From: Cokeromyces recurvatus
Taxonomy: Eukaryota; Mucoromycota; Mucoromycetes; Mucorales; Mucoraceae
Assembly: GCF_025118155.1 (NCBI RefSeq)
Contig: NW_026251402.1
Span: forward strand, 557,883 to 621,882
Direction: 5' to 3'
Length of the DNA stretch: 64,000 nucleotides
Below, in pieces: positions 23,063-36,127 of the stretch. Position 1 is the stretch's first letter, and each line of letters begins with the position of its first letter. The notes under the pieces are model-generated. The model made no database searches, was not told where the DNA came from, and saw nothing but the letters and a program-made list of their open reading frames with translations. The position numbers and the translations under genes are program-made.

Positions 23063-23586
23063 TTAGAAACCGTGAACTTTAATGTCACTCTTCTTTGCAA
23101 TGCCTTCATTAACCAAAAATTCAGCCATCTTCATACGTTGATCACCTTGCATTTGAATAATTTCACCATGTTCTTCATCTTCAACAACAGTACCATTACA
23201 AGCAAAAGCTTTTTTAACGGCTTTTAATAAACGCTTACTATCAATCTCCTTGGGCAAACCTTGGAGAGTGGTTAATGTCTTACGGCCGTTACGTTGTTGA
23301 ATGCGAAGATCTAGTCAATGCGTTTTTTTTTTTTATTTTAAAAAAAAAACATTAATAAAGTCAAACACACATGTACAATTCAAAATTGACTAGATGAATA
23401 ATACTTACGAAGATAATTGGTGTGACTGACGCCCTTCTCTTCTTCAGCATCAGCAAAAGGATCTAATTTATATTCACTTTAGCGAAAAGTTCGAAAATAA
23501 TGAGTTTCGCACTTTTTTGACAGTGTTCTCGTTGTGCGATTTGATTATTTACCAAAAGGTTTGTTGAGTTCTTCGAGATCAGCCAT
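23063..23586 (-). CDS. SUI1: Translation initiation factor eIF1 (SUI1)
   Basis: Three phase-checked exons (23553-23586, 23409-23462, 23063-23310), 111 residues, the usual eIF1 length. The spliced protein contains FDPFADAEEEKG, HLRIQQRNGRKTLTT, KAFACNGTVVEDEEHGE, IIQMQGDQR and the terminal IKVHGF, all nearly invariant in eIF1. It binds the 40S subunit near the P site and enforces start-codon selection. The first exon is only 34 nt. The gene is divergent from the RTG2-like gene across a 523-bp shared promoter. Confidence 0.96.
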
Positions 23587-24109
23587 ATCTATCTACTTTT
23601 TTTTTTATAATGGATGGATATATATACAAAACAAAAAAAAGGGAGAAAAGAGAGACGGCTGGATGATGGATATTAATGTATGCTACTAGCGGCTACTAAG
23701 GATGATGAGGTTCTTAAGTAATTCTAAAATTTTATTTTTAGAAATTTCCTTATTTGGAAGTTACCGATTTCTATAAAAAGTAAGCTCCTGTGGGTCAGTA
23801 CAATCCGCGGCCGCGCTCCTTAGGAACACCCTTATTTTTTGACAATTATTTGGAACAAATTAAATAATATTTGAAGGAGAAAAGAAAGGGACAATCAAAG
23901 TAACATTTTCTTTATGATAGAAAAGAAGGGAAAGAAAAAAAAAGAGGAGAGTGAAAAAAAGAAAAAAGGCGAGTTCTTTTATTAATAAAAATTTGATTAT
24001 TAGCAAATCTTTTAATAGCGAAACAAAAGATATTATAATTATTATTTTATAATATCCGGGATATTAATATTTATTTTAAAACCCTTTTTTTTTCATTAAT
24101 TATTAAATC
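23587..24109. promoter_or_regulatory. Bidirectional promoter between eIF1 and RTG2-like genes
   Basis: 523 bp separate two divergent starts. The left part contains the GC-rich palindrome CCGCGGCCGCG (23805-23815), out of character with the AT-rich surroundings. The right part is purine-rich (GAAAG/GGGAAAG repeats, 23875-23965). A regulatory role is inferred from position only. Confidence 0.45.
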
Positions 24110-25979
24110 ATGGCAATATATGACAAAACTATAAAGGCACCATTTGGTGTAATTGATATGGGTTCAAATGGTATACGATTTGGTATCGTAACTGATTTTG
24201 CAAGACATTTGCCTGTGACATATGAAGAACGTGCGCCTATATCTCTCTTAGAAGTTCAGGGTGAAGATCATTACATTCCTTCTGAAACTATTGATGAGGT
24301 CATTACAACCTTTCAGAGATTCAAGACAATTTGTAAACATGAAGGAGTTGATCCTACTAATGTCAAAGTCATCGCCACTGAAGCAACTCGTATTGCTTCT
24401 AATTCAAAAGAATTTTTAGACAAAATACATTATGCAACTGGTTGGACAGTGGATATATTATCTAAAGAACAAGAAGCTATTATTTCATCAATGGGTATTA
24501 TTGGTAAACTATTTTTCCTTTTTTTCCAGAAAAAAAAAATCTGTCAAATTAAATTAATTTTTTTTTTTTTTTTTTTTTTCAGGATCATTTTATCGAGTCA
24601 ATGGTTTGACAATGGACTTGGGCGGTGGCTCAGTCGAGTTAAATTATGTAACATCAAATGATCAGTCACCTTTAGTGAAAGATTCCGAAAGACCTAGAAA
24701 ACGGTTTAAGGTGTCCTCAAGCCCTGTATCCCTTCCTTATGGTGCAATCATTATGAAAAATCGATTAGCAAATTGTACAAACAATAATGAAAGAAATGAA
24801 CTTTATAAGGAAATTGTAGATCAAGTCAAAAAGGCTAAAATAACTACTAATATTCCAAACAGTTTACAAAGTTATGATGGATATACATTGTATATGAGTG
24901 GAGGCGGTTTCCGAGCATTAGGTTACTTGTCAATGGCTGAAACATATTCTAAAACAGAGAAAGGAAAATATCCTATTCCTATTATTAGTGGCTATAGTAT
25001 AACAGGAGATGAATTAATGGAATTAGCTAATAAATATAAGGATCGTGATCCAGATGAACTTGTTAATGAACTTCAAGTATTTCGTATATCAAAACGTCGT
25101 GCGAGAATGATCCCTGCTATATGTTTCCTAGTATCTGCTATTATGAAAGTAATTGAAATTAAACAAATTTATTTTAGTGAAGGTGGTGTAAGACAAGGTG
25201 TCTGTTATTATATGCTGCAACCATCAGAACAATTAAAGGATCCATTACTAGAAGGTGTAAAATCATATGTATCACCCTTATCGCATGCTCTATCTCATGA
25301 TGAATTTGAGGCTATAATGTCTTTATTAAAGAGTGCCATTCCTCCTCTTTATCTGACCCCTGATCATCCACTTCAACTTCATCGATTGATCCCGGCTGCT
25401 GTACATCTTGCAAACTTAACAACGCATTATCCAAAGGAAACTCGTGCCTTTGTTGCCTTTCATATACCTCTCGCAAGTGGCCCCCTGGCTAATGTTCCTG
25501 GCCTTTTACATTCAGAAAGGGCCATATTAGCATTAATCTTGGCTTATCGTCAGGGAGGAGAAGTACCAGATCCGATATTTAAGACAATAGAAAATATGAT
25601 TGGTAAACATGGTATATCTGTATGCAAATACATTGGCAAATTAATGGAGATTATCTTTTTAATTTCTCCACGTTTTCCTGGTTTGGGCGCATTAGAAAGT
25701 GGAATTAAGTTTCACTTAAAATCAGTTGATTCTGACGATGAAAATTCAAGTCCTTGTAGTTCCCCAATTACTCCATCTGCACAACGCTATTATTCTCCAT
25801 CTAAACTAGAAATCATTTTACCAGAAAAGCTTAGTCCAATGCTATCTGCACCCTCTGTTATTTCTACTATTGAGAGTATGGATAAAAAAATTCAGCCAAA
25901 AAGTTTTGAGTTAGATGAAGAAGTACAAGGGTTAGATATAAGAAGTAAATTATTTTCTGTGTCTATTATTCGTGATTAG
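24110..25979 (+). CDS. RTG2: Ppx/GppA phosphatase-family protein, RTG2-like
   Basis: Two phase-checked exons (24110-24503, 24583-25979), 596 residues. The actin/Hsp70-type ATP/phosphate-binding fold of the family shows as phosphate-1 (GVIDMGSNGIRFGI, residues about 13-26) and phosphate-2 (LTMDLGGGSVELNYV, spanning the splice). EATRIASNS and YMSGGGFRALGYLS also match. The C-terminal half (EGGVRQGVCYYML, HPLQLHRLIPAAVHLANL) follows yeast Rtg2, which relays mitochondrial dysfunction to nuclear gene expression and is part of SLIK/SAGA in yeast. The final 80 residues are Ser/Pro-rich and less conserved. Orthology is likely; the signalling role is inferred. Confidence 0.85.
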
Positions 25980-27706
25980 TGTTCTAGATTATAAACAATA
26001 TTACGTTGTATATAATAGATCTAACTAACATTTGATAAAAGCCTACTATAATATAATATAAACCTAACTTGAATAAGTAAAATAAAAAAGGATTTTTCTC
26101 TCATATTTATTATTACAAGAATTATGCAAATACATATATTAATAAAGTAATGCTTTGCTATTATCTTTGAAGAAATCATTCTATTCTTGAACCAAGTTAT
26201 TAGGAATTGTTATGTATATGTATACATGTATGTATGTATGTATTTATTTATTGTTCTGATTCAGGTACTAGGAGAGAGTAAAATAATAATAAAATTTTGC
26301 GTAAAGATTCTCTTATCGATCATCTTATAGGCTTTATTGTCTAATAAGTCGCTTATTATATAGTAATTTACAAATATTGGAGAACAAACAAGTACTTGAT
26401 AAACTTCCTCTGACACTTTCAAGCTTTTGTTTGTAATTATGTTTTTTTATTATTTTATCTTCCTTGTTAGTATAGTACGACATTCACGCAACTTTTGCAT
26501 TTCTTTGTTATTTGTTAAATCATGATTAGAGTATAAAAAGAACCTTGAGCTATTATATTCATTCTGGTGATAGCTAGTTCAAATTTACTCTTTATCTTTC
26601 TATTATGGCTCTTTTCTTTAGTTTTTTAAACCCTTTTTTCTTTTTTTTTTTTTCTAACTTATTTGCTCAATTAGATTCTTTTAGAACCAACTATTAATAG
26701 TAAAACATAACCTTTTTTGAATGAATGGATGAGAAAGATTCAAGTTTCTTTTTTCCATTTTGCTCACAATCTTCGTATTTGGTCACATTAATTTTAGTGT
26801 TCAATTGCTTGTGTACAACTGAATAGCTTAAAGTTATTTTAATCATTCTCTTTATTCTTTTGCTATTTATTGGTCACTTGAATAAAATTATGTATCCTAA
26901 ACATTGTAACTCGATTACTTTTATTTTACTGATTAAAAAGAAAATAAAATCATCAAAACAACATTACTATTACTATCTTACAATTACTTTTTTTTTTGAA
27001 TTAAGTCGCGTTTTCAATCTTAGAAACGCTATCTATTATTCCTAAGGTTATTATCACTTAGAAAAGCTGCCAAATATGCATTTTAAAGCTCTAAGAGTTT
27101 ATTAAGAAATAATAGTAATTAGTACTCTTAAGGAACTCTGGTGCATATTAATTTCAATAAAAAGTGAGTATGAGCTCATATGACAGCCAACGATTATCTT
27201 TAAAGAACAAGTGTAGTGTCTAAGATAGACTCTTTAATTATTTCATTTATACACAAACTCGAAAATAGTTTACCAATAAATAAACGCATATCTTTTACAT
27301 AATCAAAAGAATGCATTCAAACCACTTTGTATGGGTCAATAAAATAATATATTCAAAGAAAATGATAACTAATGATGATTCTTAAAAAATCTATAAACAG
27401 TTATTAGTGCCTATGTCTGTATTGTATACTTAAGCATGAAGGTTAAATTATTTTAATATAAAATAGCTATACTTGAAGCTAGTACTACAACTGTAAGATA
27501 ACAATAATGTTAACTTTATTGTATACTTGATTGATGGTAATCTAGTCTTTATAATAGCACACTTACATAGTTTAGAGATATTAATTTTTACTTGAGCTTG
27601 TAGGTTTATACTCGGGAAAAAATGTGTCACAACATTGAAGAAAGAGATGTACCTTGGATATTTAAACTTCGATATTATACTGCAAGTCAACGAGGTAAAT
27701 GTAGGT

Positions 27707-27744
<38 letters not shown>

Positions 27745-28758
27745 TGTAGATATATGCTCTCAAAAGTAGAATACTAAAATTCAGAAGAAAGAATATCAAC
27801 AAAAAATCATTAAAAAAAAAAGGATACAAATACGTTCTATATCGTTAAGCCTATGACATCAATTATAAATGTACTTGATTAAAAAAAAACAATTAAATAA
27901 AAGAATAGTTCATTATAAAAGATGACTATAAAATCTTCAACGGTTGTAATGTTATGAATACTAGGGGTATAAATCACTATCTATGTTTCTATATTCGCCT
28001 CTTCTAAACTCTATTGATGAAGAGTACTGGTAAACAAAAAGCACAGGCAGAAACTTGTCTTGTATTAGAGAAGCATGTATGATCGTTACTTCTAGTAGAG
28101 ACTGTCAAGGATGATTTAAATATATTGCCTTTTTTTTAGGATAGATATTTCTAAAAAGAGGCTGACTTTAGGTAGTTTTAGTATTCATATATTCTAACTT
28201 TAAAGATTAAAAGAATATGTCAAAAATAAGCATGACTAAAAATAAATTTTATTCGTCTAGAAAATTTTCCAAACTGTCTCAATTTCATCTGGAAATAATG
28301 TAAAATATTTTTATTAAAGTAAAATACAAAGAGGACATATCATAATATACGTAATTGCGTCATCAAAATACTGTTTATATATATTTATATGTATAATAAT
28401 ATACAACATGGTAAAGAGGAAAATAATAAAAATAAACTCTTACACTGTAATAAACGATTTTATATAATAATTTACGTATTAAATCTCAGCAAGACAGATT
28501 AAAGCCTAGCTTCAATAAGTTTAAATAAAAAAAATGAGCCCATACATTTTGTTTCCGATAGTATTAAGTTCTAAAAAAAAAAAACTGTTGTTTTTTTTGT
28601 TTTTTTTTTTTTTTTCTTTCTATTTTATTTTTGCTTTGTTTTGTTTTTTATATTCTTGTTTGAATATACTTCATTTTGATTGTTACTGTTTTTTTTTTAA
28701 ATCATATAAAGCATATCTAGTATTTACATACATTTTACAAATAGAAGAATTATTTATT
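25980..28758. other. Large gene-free interval upstream of SREBP gene
   Basis: About 2.8 kb in which I see no coding region, tRNA or mobile element. Short ORFs are AT-rich and show no family motif. It contains an AT dinucleotide tract (about 27711-27741) and long near-random AT sequence. It is the longest empty stretch in the window and may include extended promoter or UTR of the SREBP gene. Confidence 0.55.
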
Positions 28759-29471
28759 ATGGAAGCGTTCGCTAGCCTTCCACCACAGCATAAACTGCCT
28801 ACATTTGACAGAGTTATGAATAATAATGATCATGCATCTTTCTTATCGCTATCACAGTTTGATATAGAACTTCAGCAACAAGCTCAAATAGCTATGCAGC
28901 AAGAGATGGAATCATGGCAAGAATTTGAAAAAAGCTATTTATCACCTATTGATTATAATGAAAACAAATATACACAACATTCATATAATAATCAACAAAA
29001 TCATTCATCATCATCATCTTCTTCTTCTTCTTCATCTCATGCACGACAAGCTTCTCCAATTCATTCTGATATAAAACATCAATCTGCCCTGAATGGAGAT
29101 ATTGTTGATTTAGTTACTAGTACAGACTTACCAATAGATAATTTGATTTCGTCTCACCATAATAATAACAATGAAAACAATAACGAGAACAATAGTATTA
29201 CACTATCGGCAAGTCCAACAGTAAATAATAACTCTAATCAACAACATCAAATGCACCAATGGCAAGCTTCAAATACAGTTTTATCACCAGATAAAATAAA
29301 ATTTGAACATTTACCTTTTGCATCTCCCGCAAGTGAACATATTCATTCCAGTATTTCATCTTTTGGAAGTCCAGATTCTATGCTTTATGCTTCAGATAAC
29401 ATGCAGCATCACTTGCATTCTCCTAAACAATCTATATTTACAGAACAGTCTCAGATTTTTCCACACTTGTC

Positions 29472-29505
<34 letters not shown>

Positions 29506-30813
29506 CCTTCATCTGCCTCCACAGATAATACTCCTATTCAGTCACCTAAAAATGATTTACTGACATCTCATTTAAACTTTCAAATTCATTCACAACAAAC
29601 ACCTAACTTTCAAGCATCTTCAGTTCAACATGAATATCAAAAATCTCCATCAACTCAAGGTAAGACATTATATTTTTAACTAAATAAAGTGAAACATGAT
29701 CAAATATACGTGGAGAAGAAAATTTATCCGTATTTTTTCTTTCCTTTTAGGGAATGATGCTTCTTCGGGTAATAATAATCATAGTAATAATAATATTCAT
29801 TTATCACCTCAACAACCAATATTGTCTACTTCCACAGTGAATACAGAATTATCTGTACCTACTACTGCTAATAATACTACAAATCATGTTATACGATCTA
29901 TTATGCCACAGCAAAAAAAGACCGCTCATAATGCTATTGAGCGTCGCTATCGAAATAATATCAATGATCGTATTGCTGAATTAAAAAATGCAGTACCTGC
30001 TCTACTTCATGCTAAGCTTAAAGATTCTAGAGCAGGAAATAAGCGTTCACATCGTTCGTCTAATAACAATAATAACAATAATGATGATGAAGATGACGAA
30101 GAAGATGATGAAGAAGAATATCTAGATGGTGTTGCTGTTGCTACCAAGTTAAACAAAGCTACTATTTTACGTAAAGCTACAGAGTATATTTTACATTTGA
30201 AACGTACAAGTGAAGATTTACGTAAAGAAAATGCAACTTTACAACACTTATTGGGCCAGTTACCCGGTGGCTATGAAGTCCTTAGTCGTTATAGAGTACA
30301 AAAGTCTCAACGTGAGCAAGAGCTACAGAGACAAAAACTTCAAGAACGTGCCTTACAAAAACGCCAACAACAACAACAACGTAAAGCAAATAGTCGTAAG
30401 AGATCACGTCATACTGAAGTATCTGAAAAAGAATATGAATCATGTTCCTCTTCCAACTCAAATGATCCTTTAACACCTCCTGTAATAATCCAACAAAATC
30501 AATCACAAATGTACAATACATTTGACCCCACTCAACAACATGTGAATAATAATAATAATAATAATAACAATAACAATAATAATAACAATAGCAGCCATAA
30601 TAATAATTCGGTCACTAACCGTGTGTTTATGGCTATTTTTATGGCCATAAGCTTCTTTTCTACTTCCCCTCTTTCCGCTGGTCCTACCTTAAAAGATCAA
30701 TATGAAAGTCATAATCATATTTCTCGTACTGCAGATGATATTCTCTTATCAAATAATAACTCCACTAGTTCTATGATAACCTCATTATTCCCACTATCTG
30801 ATAAATGGTAACA

Positions 30814-30852
<39 letters not shown>

Positions 30853-32758
30853 TACATATATAGTTTATTTACTTATTCTTTTCTCTCTCTCTCTCCTTTA
30901 ATTTAGGTCTATCCTCAGATCTACTGTATTTGCCATATGTCTTGTCCAACTCTTTTTCCCAGTATTTCGATTTTGGCTATCCTATAGTCTCAAGATCAAA
31001 AGAGTGAATAAAAGATCAAAAACAAATTCTTCAGAGAATAAATCTTCTTTAAATGGCAATATGGCATCTCATGTTGCCACCTTGACACCCGGTGATCAGA
31101 AATGTATGCAAATCTATAACATCCTTGTCAAGTCCTTGGAGAACGATCCAAGTAGTAAAGCAGAGAAAGAAACTGTATTCCCCTTTAACTATAAAAGTAC
31201 TCTGGGTTTCTATTTCTGTCTCACAAAGCAGATCGCTCGATTTGTGATACGTCATTGGCTTGGTTACGAAATTTTGTACGACGATCAATATTTGACACCT
31301 CAGGAACAATGGGTCTATGCCTGTAAATGGATCAAGTTAAACGAAGTTGAATGTCTTGGGGGTAACCCTCATGTGACACGCTCCTCTATGCTCTATTCAT
31401 GCTTCTATCTACTTAATTTATTTGAATCGATGGAAGATGATGAAAATGAATATGTGAGTCAGTCACGTTCTCGTGTCTATGCAACAACAGCTATGCAAAT
31501 GGCGCTCATCATTCCTCATCATGACATCGCTGAAAGACTCTCTCGCTATTTCTGGCGTCTAGCCATGTATGAATCTGGTCTCGAAGATGACACCTTGATG
31601 CGTGCACTTATCTTTGATTGTCATGAAGATGATGGTGAAGATCGTATTGAGGCCATGCTTAATTCCCGGGCCTGGAATGAAACCCTTGAGGTGATGAATC
31701 AACAGATTGGTCACTTTGGTAACAGGCTCGAAAGTCACGGTCTCTCTCTCTCGATGACCGCACCCGTCCTAGTTCCGGTTGGTATCCTGTCTACACTTCA
31801 TCTACTTGATAACTTGCAAACACAATTTGGTCGTTTGATTATTTCTGTTACCGCAAAGCCCTTAACAGCTGCTATGGTAGCTGAAGAAAGTGAATCTGAT
31901 TTTAATGAAACAGCATTTGCTCAATTGATGGCCATCACCGATCCTACATTAGAAAGTGAAAGCCGCTTTAGTGATTATCATCGTTTAGCACACTGGCTAG
32001 CCGCAGTGGGCGCTACAGCGGATGCACTCTGGAAGAGTGATGTGAAAACTGCAGAGAGACTGTTGAAGACATTAGTCGAAAAGGTGCCACGTTCACTTGT
32101 GTCCCGTGAGAGTACAGGGTCCGATGTTGTATGCCATAAAGATCGTATGAATCAATTAGATGAGCTAACAAAGAAGAGCATGATTCATATCCTTGTTGGT
32201 GCTACCCTTCTTAAACAATCTACAGATGGACAACGTCGTCGTGGTGTAGAGGAGCTCTGGAAAGCAGAAAAGATCAAGACAGAAATGAAAAAGATAATCA
32301 ATCATAACTCTTCTACTAAACGTCACTACTATCAGAAAAGAGTGGATCATGATCATGACCTTGAAAGCTCTGTCTTGGCCCTTGCTGAATTCGTAACTGC
32401 AGTGACTGGTCTTGAAGCTTGGATTTCAGCTTGGCGTTTGGCTCCTGTATTAGCAGCCGATGAAGGTAAAGAATGTGAAGTCTGGGAAAATACGATGATT
32501 GAACAAGTGCGAAATGCTAGTCTGTATTTGCGTCGTATGATTCGCCGTCATTCACTAAATGGTTTGCGTACAAATCAAGTCATTGTAGAACGTCTAAGTC
32601 GGTTAGGAGCTTATGTCTCTAGTCAAATTGATGAAGTGGATTCCGCTTGTGAATGTACAGAATTTGATAACGAAAATGATATCGAAAAGAAAGATAACAA
32701 TGATTTATTAACACAACGTTCTCAAAGAGCATTAGATATTCTTCGAGGGCTTTCGTAA
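28759..32758 (+). CDS. SREBP-type membrane-bound bHLH-zipper transcription factor
   Basis: Three phase-checked exons (28759-29659, 29751-30807, 30907-32758), 1269 residues. The start is the ATG of MEAFASLPPQHK; an in-frame upstream extension translates poly-Phe. The N-terminal third is Ser/Gln/Asn-rich (activation-like). The bHLH (KKTAHNAIERRYRNNIND) carries the Tyr in ERRYR that is diagnostic of SREBPs and is followed by a leucine-zipper-like helix (YILHLKRTSEDLRKENATL). The loop is enlarged by an Asn/Asp/Glu insertion of about 45 residues. Two hydrophobic segments (FMAIFMAISFFS; VFAICLVQLFFPVF) flank a short loop, the hairpin topology needed for proteolytic release from the ER. The long C-terminal domain resembles the conserved fungal Sre1 tail. 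It should regulate sterol/hypoxia responses. Confidence 0.92.
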
Positions 32759-32792
32759 TTTTTTTTTTTTTTTAAAAAAAAAGTATTCTTTC

Positions 32793-32828
<36 letters not shown>

Positions 32829-32886
32829 CAATAAATATAAATGTAAACATACATATATAAAAGTAATCTATTTACAATGTGAATTA

Positions 32887-34619
32887 TTATTTTTGCAATT
32901 GTAAAAGCTGTTGATTATAATTTTCAACATCATTTTTTAATTGATTTAAATGCTCTTGAACTGTTTCTATTTCTTGGTTTAACCAATATGACTCTTTCAT
33001 TACACTACTATCTGAGTCCTGTTGTTGTACTATTTCAAGGTATCGATTGATACGATGTAAACGTAAAACCAATAGAAAATGCATCAATAAAGTTAAAATA
33101 ATAAATGCAGTATATACAGATTTAACAAGCCAGCTTGAAAATACATTTTTGTCATCAGATCCGTTATGCGATGATTGCTTTGTTCGTTTTATGATATGTA
33201 AATCTTTTAAAAGTTTTTTATCATTAGTAAGTTCACGAACTAACAACGGCTTTTTCATCACTAGATTGAAATGATTATAAATCCTCAATTGACTATTAAT
33301 AGCATTTTTTTCGATTATTGCTATAAAAAAAGATATTATTAGTAACGCATATCATAATAATAATAAACAAAGAAAAATCCGTTTATATTTACAACTAATT
33401 AAACCACTTTTAGAGAAAACTACTTGAAAAGTTACTAATACATGAACTTTATCTTTATGAATATGTGTAATACATGTTCGAGATTGAATAGAATAAATAG
33501 CGCCCATTGGAACATCTGGCGTTAATACTTGTGACTTTACACAACAATAATAAGGATATTTTTTATAAACAACCTTATCTTTGAATAGAGTAGTTATGAT
33601 CTTGGCACCTAATATGTTTATGTATGCATGTATTTACCCATTGTAATACTTTTAGTTTTACATTTGCCCATTACTTCTCTATGGCCATGCTTCCATTTAC
33701 CTAACTGTATATCTAAAACACACATATAAATGTTAATATAACATTCATAATTTTTTTTTTATTATTATCATCATTATCATTATTACTTTCAAAATTTTCG
33801 TAGCGCTCAAGAAAATTTTTAAAGAAATCGCTATCAAATAAGAGTCTGAACATGGCATCGACTGTGCCAGAATATGTTTCGTTGAGGGCAACATGAAAGT
33901 AGTGTTTATTGTGAATACTACATGGACATGCTTTTGTCCTTTTTATACCAGTTGAATGCTCTTGATCATAATCACGCTTTAAACTGGTGGAGTTGTGAAT
34001 GAAAGGATATGTTGTACTCAATGAATTATCATTTCGTTTTTCTTTAATTTTTGCGTATGAATCTGAAACAGCTCTAGGTCTACTATGTTGTTTTTCTGTA
34101 TTATCCATTACTGACTCAGTCGCTAAAGCAGTAGATTTAGTTGTTTCTAAATTATGACTAGTATTCACTACTAACTGATCTTTGGAATCATTATTATTTA
34201 TTGGTGGAAATAGTTTAGCGGTATTTGGTATTGATTGTTGAATAGTAGGGTCTTTATAAGTAATTGAAGATGAAGGTATATTCATATTAGTAAGTGATTG
34301 AGTAGAAGATATACTAGAATTATCATCATCATCATCTGTCATTTCTTCAGCTTCTAATACGTTTGATTTAAAAGGTGTAACAGAAGAGACTTTCTTATTA
34401 AGGTCCCATATTTTCATAATTTGATCATAAGCAGAATCACGCGAAAAAAAGGAAGCAAATACATACTGAGAAAAAAAAAATCAATTTAAACGTCAAATAG
34501 TATTAATACTATAAATTTCTTACAGTAGATGTGTTTGTAGCAATAAGAATACCATTTGGAATGATTTTTGCTATTGATTTTTTTTCAACACGAACCAATT
34601 CAGAAAAGTCGATAACAAG

Positions 34620-34658
<39 letters not shown>

Positions 34659-35512
34659 AGATAAAGAAGTTACTATTTTTCTCTTTTGTGGTATTTATGC
34701 ATCATCATACATTTGTAATGAAGCCAAAGATATTTGATTTAAAGCAGATATGATGTTCAGAAACGAAAAGATGTCCTTGTAAAAGTATATCTTTTTGTAA
34801 TGCGCATTTATAATCTATATTAAAAGTGTGAATTACTTTTATCTCTCTCTCTCTCTTTAATAATATGCATCTGTAGACTACCTTCTATTAGTAAATCTTT
34901 TTCTGGTACGCTTTTGAAAAGTGAATGAAATTCACCATTTTTCTTTTCATTAGCCGATCGGAAATCACATGCCGTGGCAAAACCACCGGGCCTATTAACA
35001 TCCGAAAAAATTAGATTAGTTTTATCACCATCTGCTATTGTGTTGTGTATAACAATAGAATGCTCAGGACCTGTTGTTGTTGTTGTTGCAAATGCTATTG
35101 GTGAAGAAGGCTCAGTACTGGACGTGGTATGAATAAGGGAAGAAGAAGAAGTTGAAGGTGAAGATGATAAAAACTCTAAACTTTGATTCTTCTTCTTAAA
35201 AGTAAAGACTTTTTTAATCGGTAAACTTTGGTGCTTTTGATATTTGGCATGTTGTTGATTTTTATTTACAGGCGAAGGCAAAGTCTGAGAAGATGAATTA
35301 TTTGAGGATGAGGATACTTGATCTTTAGTTGAACTCACAGGATGTTTAGAGTCTAGACTATGACGTTTTTCAAGTACTTCTTGAACCAAGGACTTTGTCG
35401 TATCTTTAGCTTTAGTTAGCATTTTAAGAGCTGAAAGTCTTCGTTTTAAAGTTGAGGAATTAGGTTGATTAAGAGATAAAGAATTTGTTAAATTTTTTAC
35501 TATATCTGACAT
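32887..35512 (-). CDS. GRAM-VASt domain membrane protein, LAM/GRAMD1 (Aster)-like sterol transfer protein
   Basis: Seven phase-checked exons (34882-35512, 34711-34814, 34524-34619, 33787-34465, 33638-33712, 33393-33608, 32887-33320), 744 residues. After a Ser-rich N-terminus the GRAM domain spans the first four exons (FHSLFKSVPEKDLLIE, HHICFKSNIFGFIT, ELVRVEKKSI). The VASt lipid-transfer domain follows (HYFHVALNETYSGTVDAMF then FKNFLERYEN, KWKHGHREVMGKC, IITTLFKDKVVYKKYPYYCC). A transmembrane segment near the end (SVYTAFIILTLLMHFLLVL) is followed by a coiled coil. This is the architecture of ER-plasma membrane contact-site sterol transporters. It lies tail-to-tail with the SREBP gene, about 130 bp apart. 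Confidence 0.88.
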
Positions 35513-36127
35513 TTTTATAATTAATAATTGAGTTAAAAATGACGACGATGTTTCAAATATCTAAAGAAGAAAAAAAGAAAAAAGAGATTAAATAAATAAA
35601 TAATAATAATAAAAAAAAAAAAAAAAAAAAAAAAAGAAAACACACACACACACACACACACATAAATAACTTTTTAGTCCTTGTAACAATAAATAACAAA
35701 TACCGTAAAAAAATAAAGAAGTACAAAAAATATTGAATAACCGCAGAATGTGTAATTTTACACCTTTCATTTTCTAAAAACAAAGTTCTTCCATTCTTTC
35801 ATCTCTTTCGTTCTTATTATTCATGCGGGGTAAATTTTATATAGGACAGCGTTTTTTTTTTTTTTCCTTTTTTTTTTCTTACATAAACAATTTTTATACT
35901 AATTTGATTATTATTGGGCAAAAGATTAGTAAACGATCTATGTAATGCATTTTATGATCTAGATGATTTATTTTAATACTAATAACACACATAAATCAAC
36001 TAATTGTACATGTTTAATAAAACTTGGTTTTATTAATGAAAACATTATTACTTGCAATCTCGTGTAATTTCATATTATATATAAATATTTATTTATATAT
36101 TTACATGCGTGTATGTATAATTTACAT
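35513..36127. other. Spacer between GRAM-VASt gene start and CMS1 stop
   Basis: About 615 bp, presumed promoter of the GRAM-VASt gene and 3' UTR of CMS1. It has an A run followed by a CA repeat (about 35611-35662) and T runs near 35851. No gene seen. Confidence 0.6.

Noticed and set aside
28534..28758. Longer N-terminus for the SREBP protein
   Set aside because: The extension is mostly Phe/Leu from T runs; the ATG at 28759 begins a normal soluble activation-like region.
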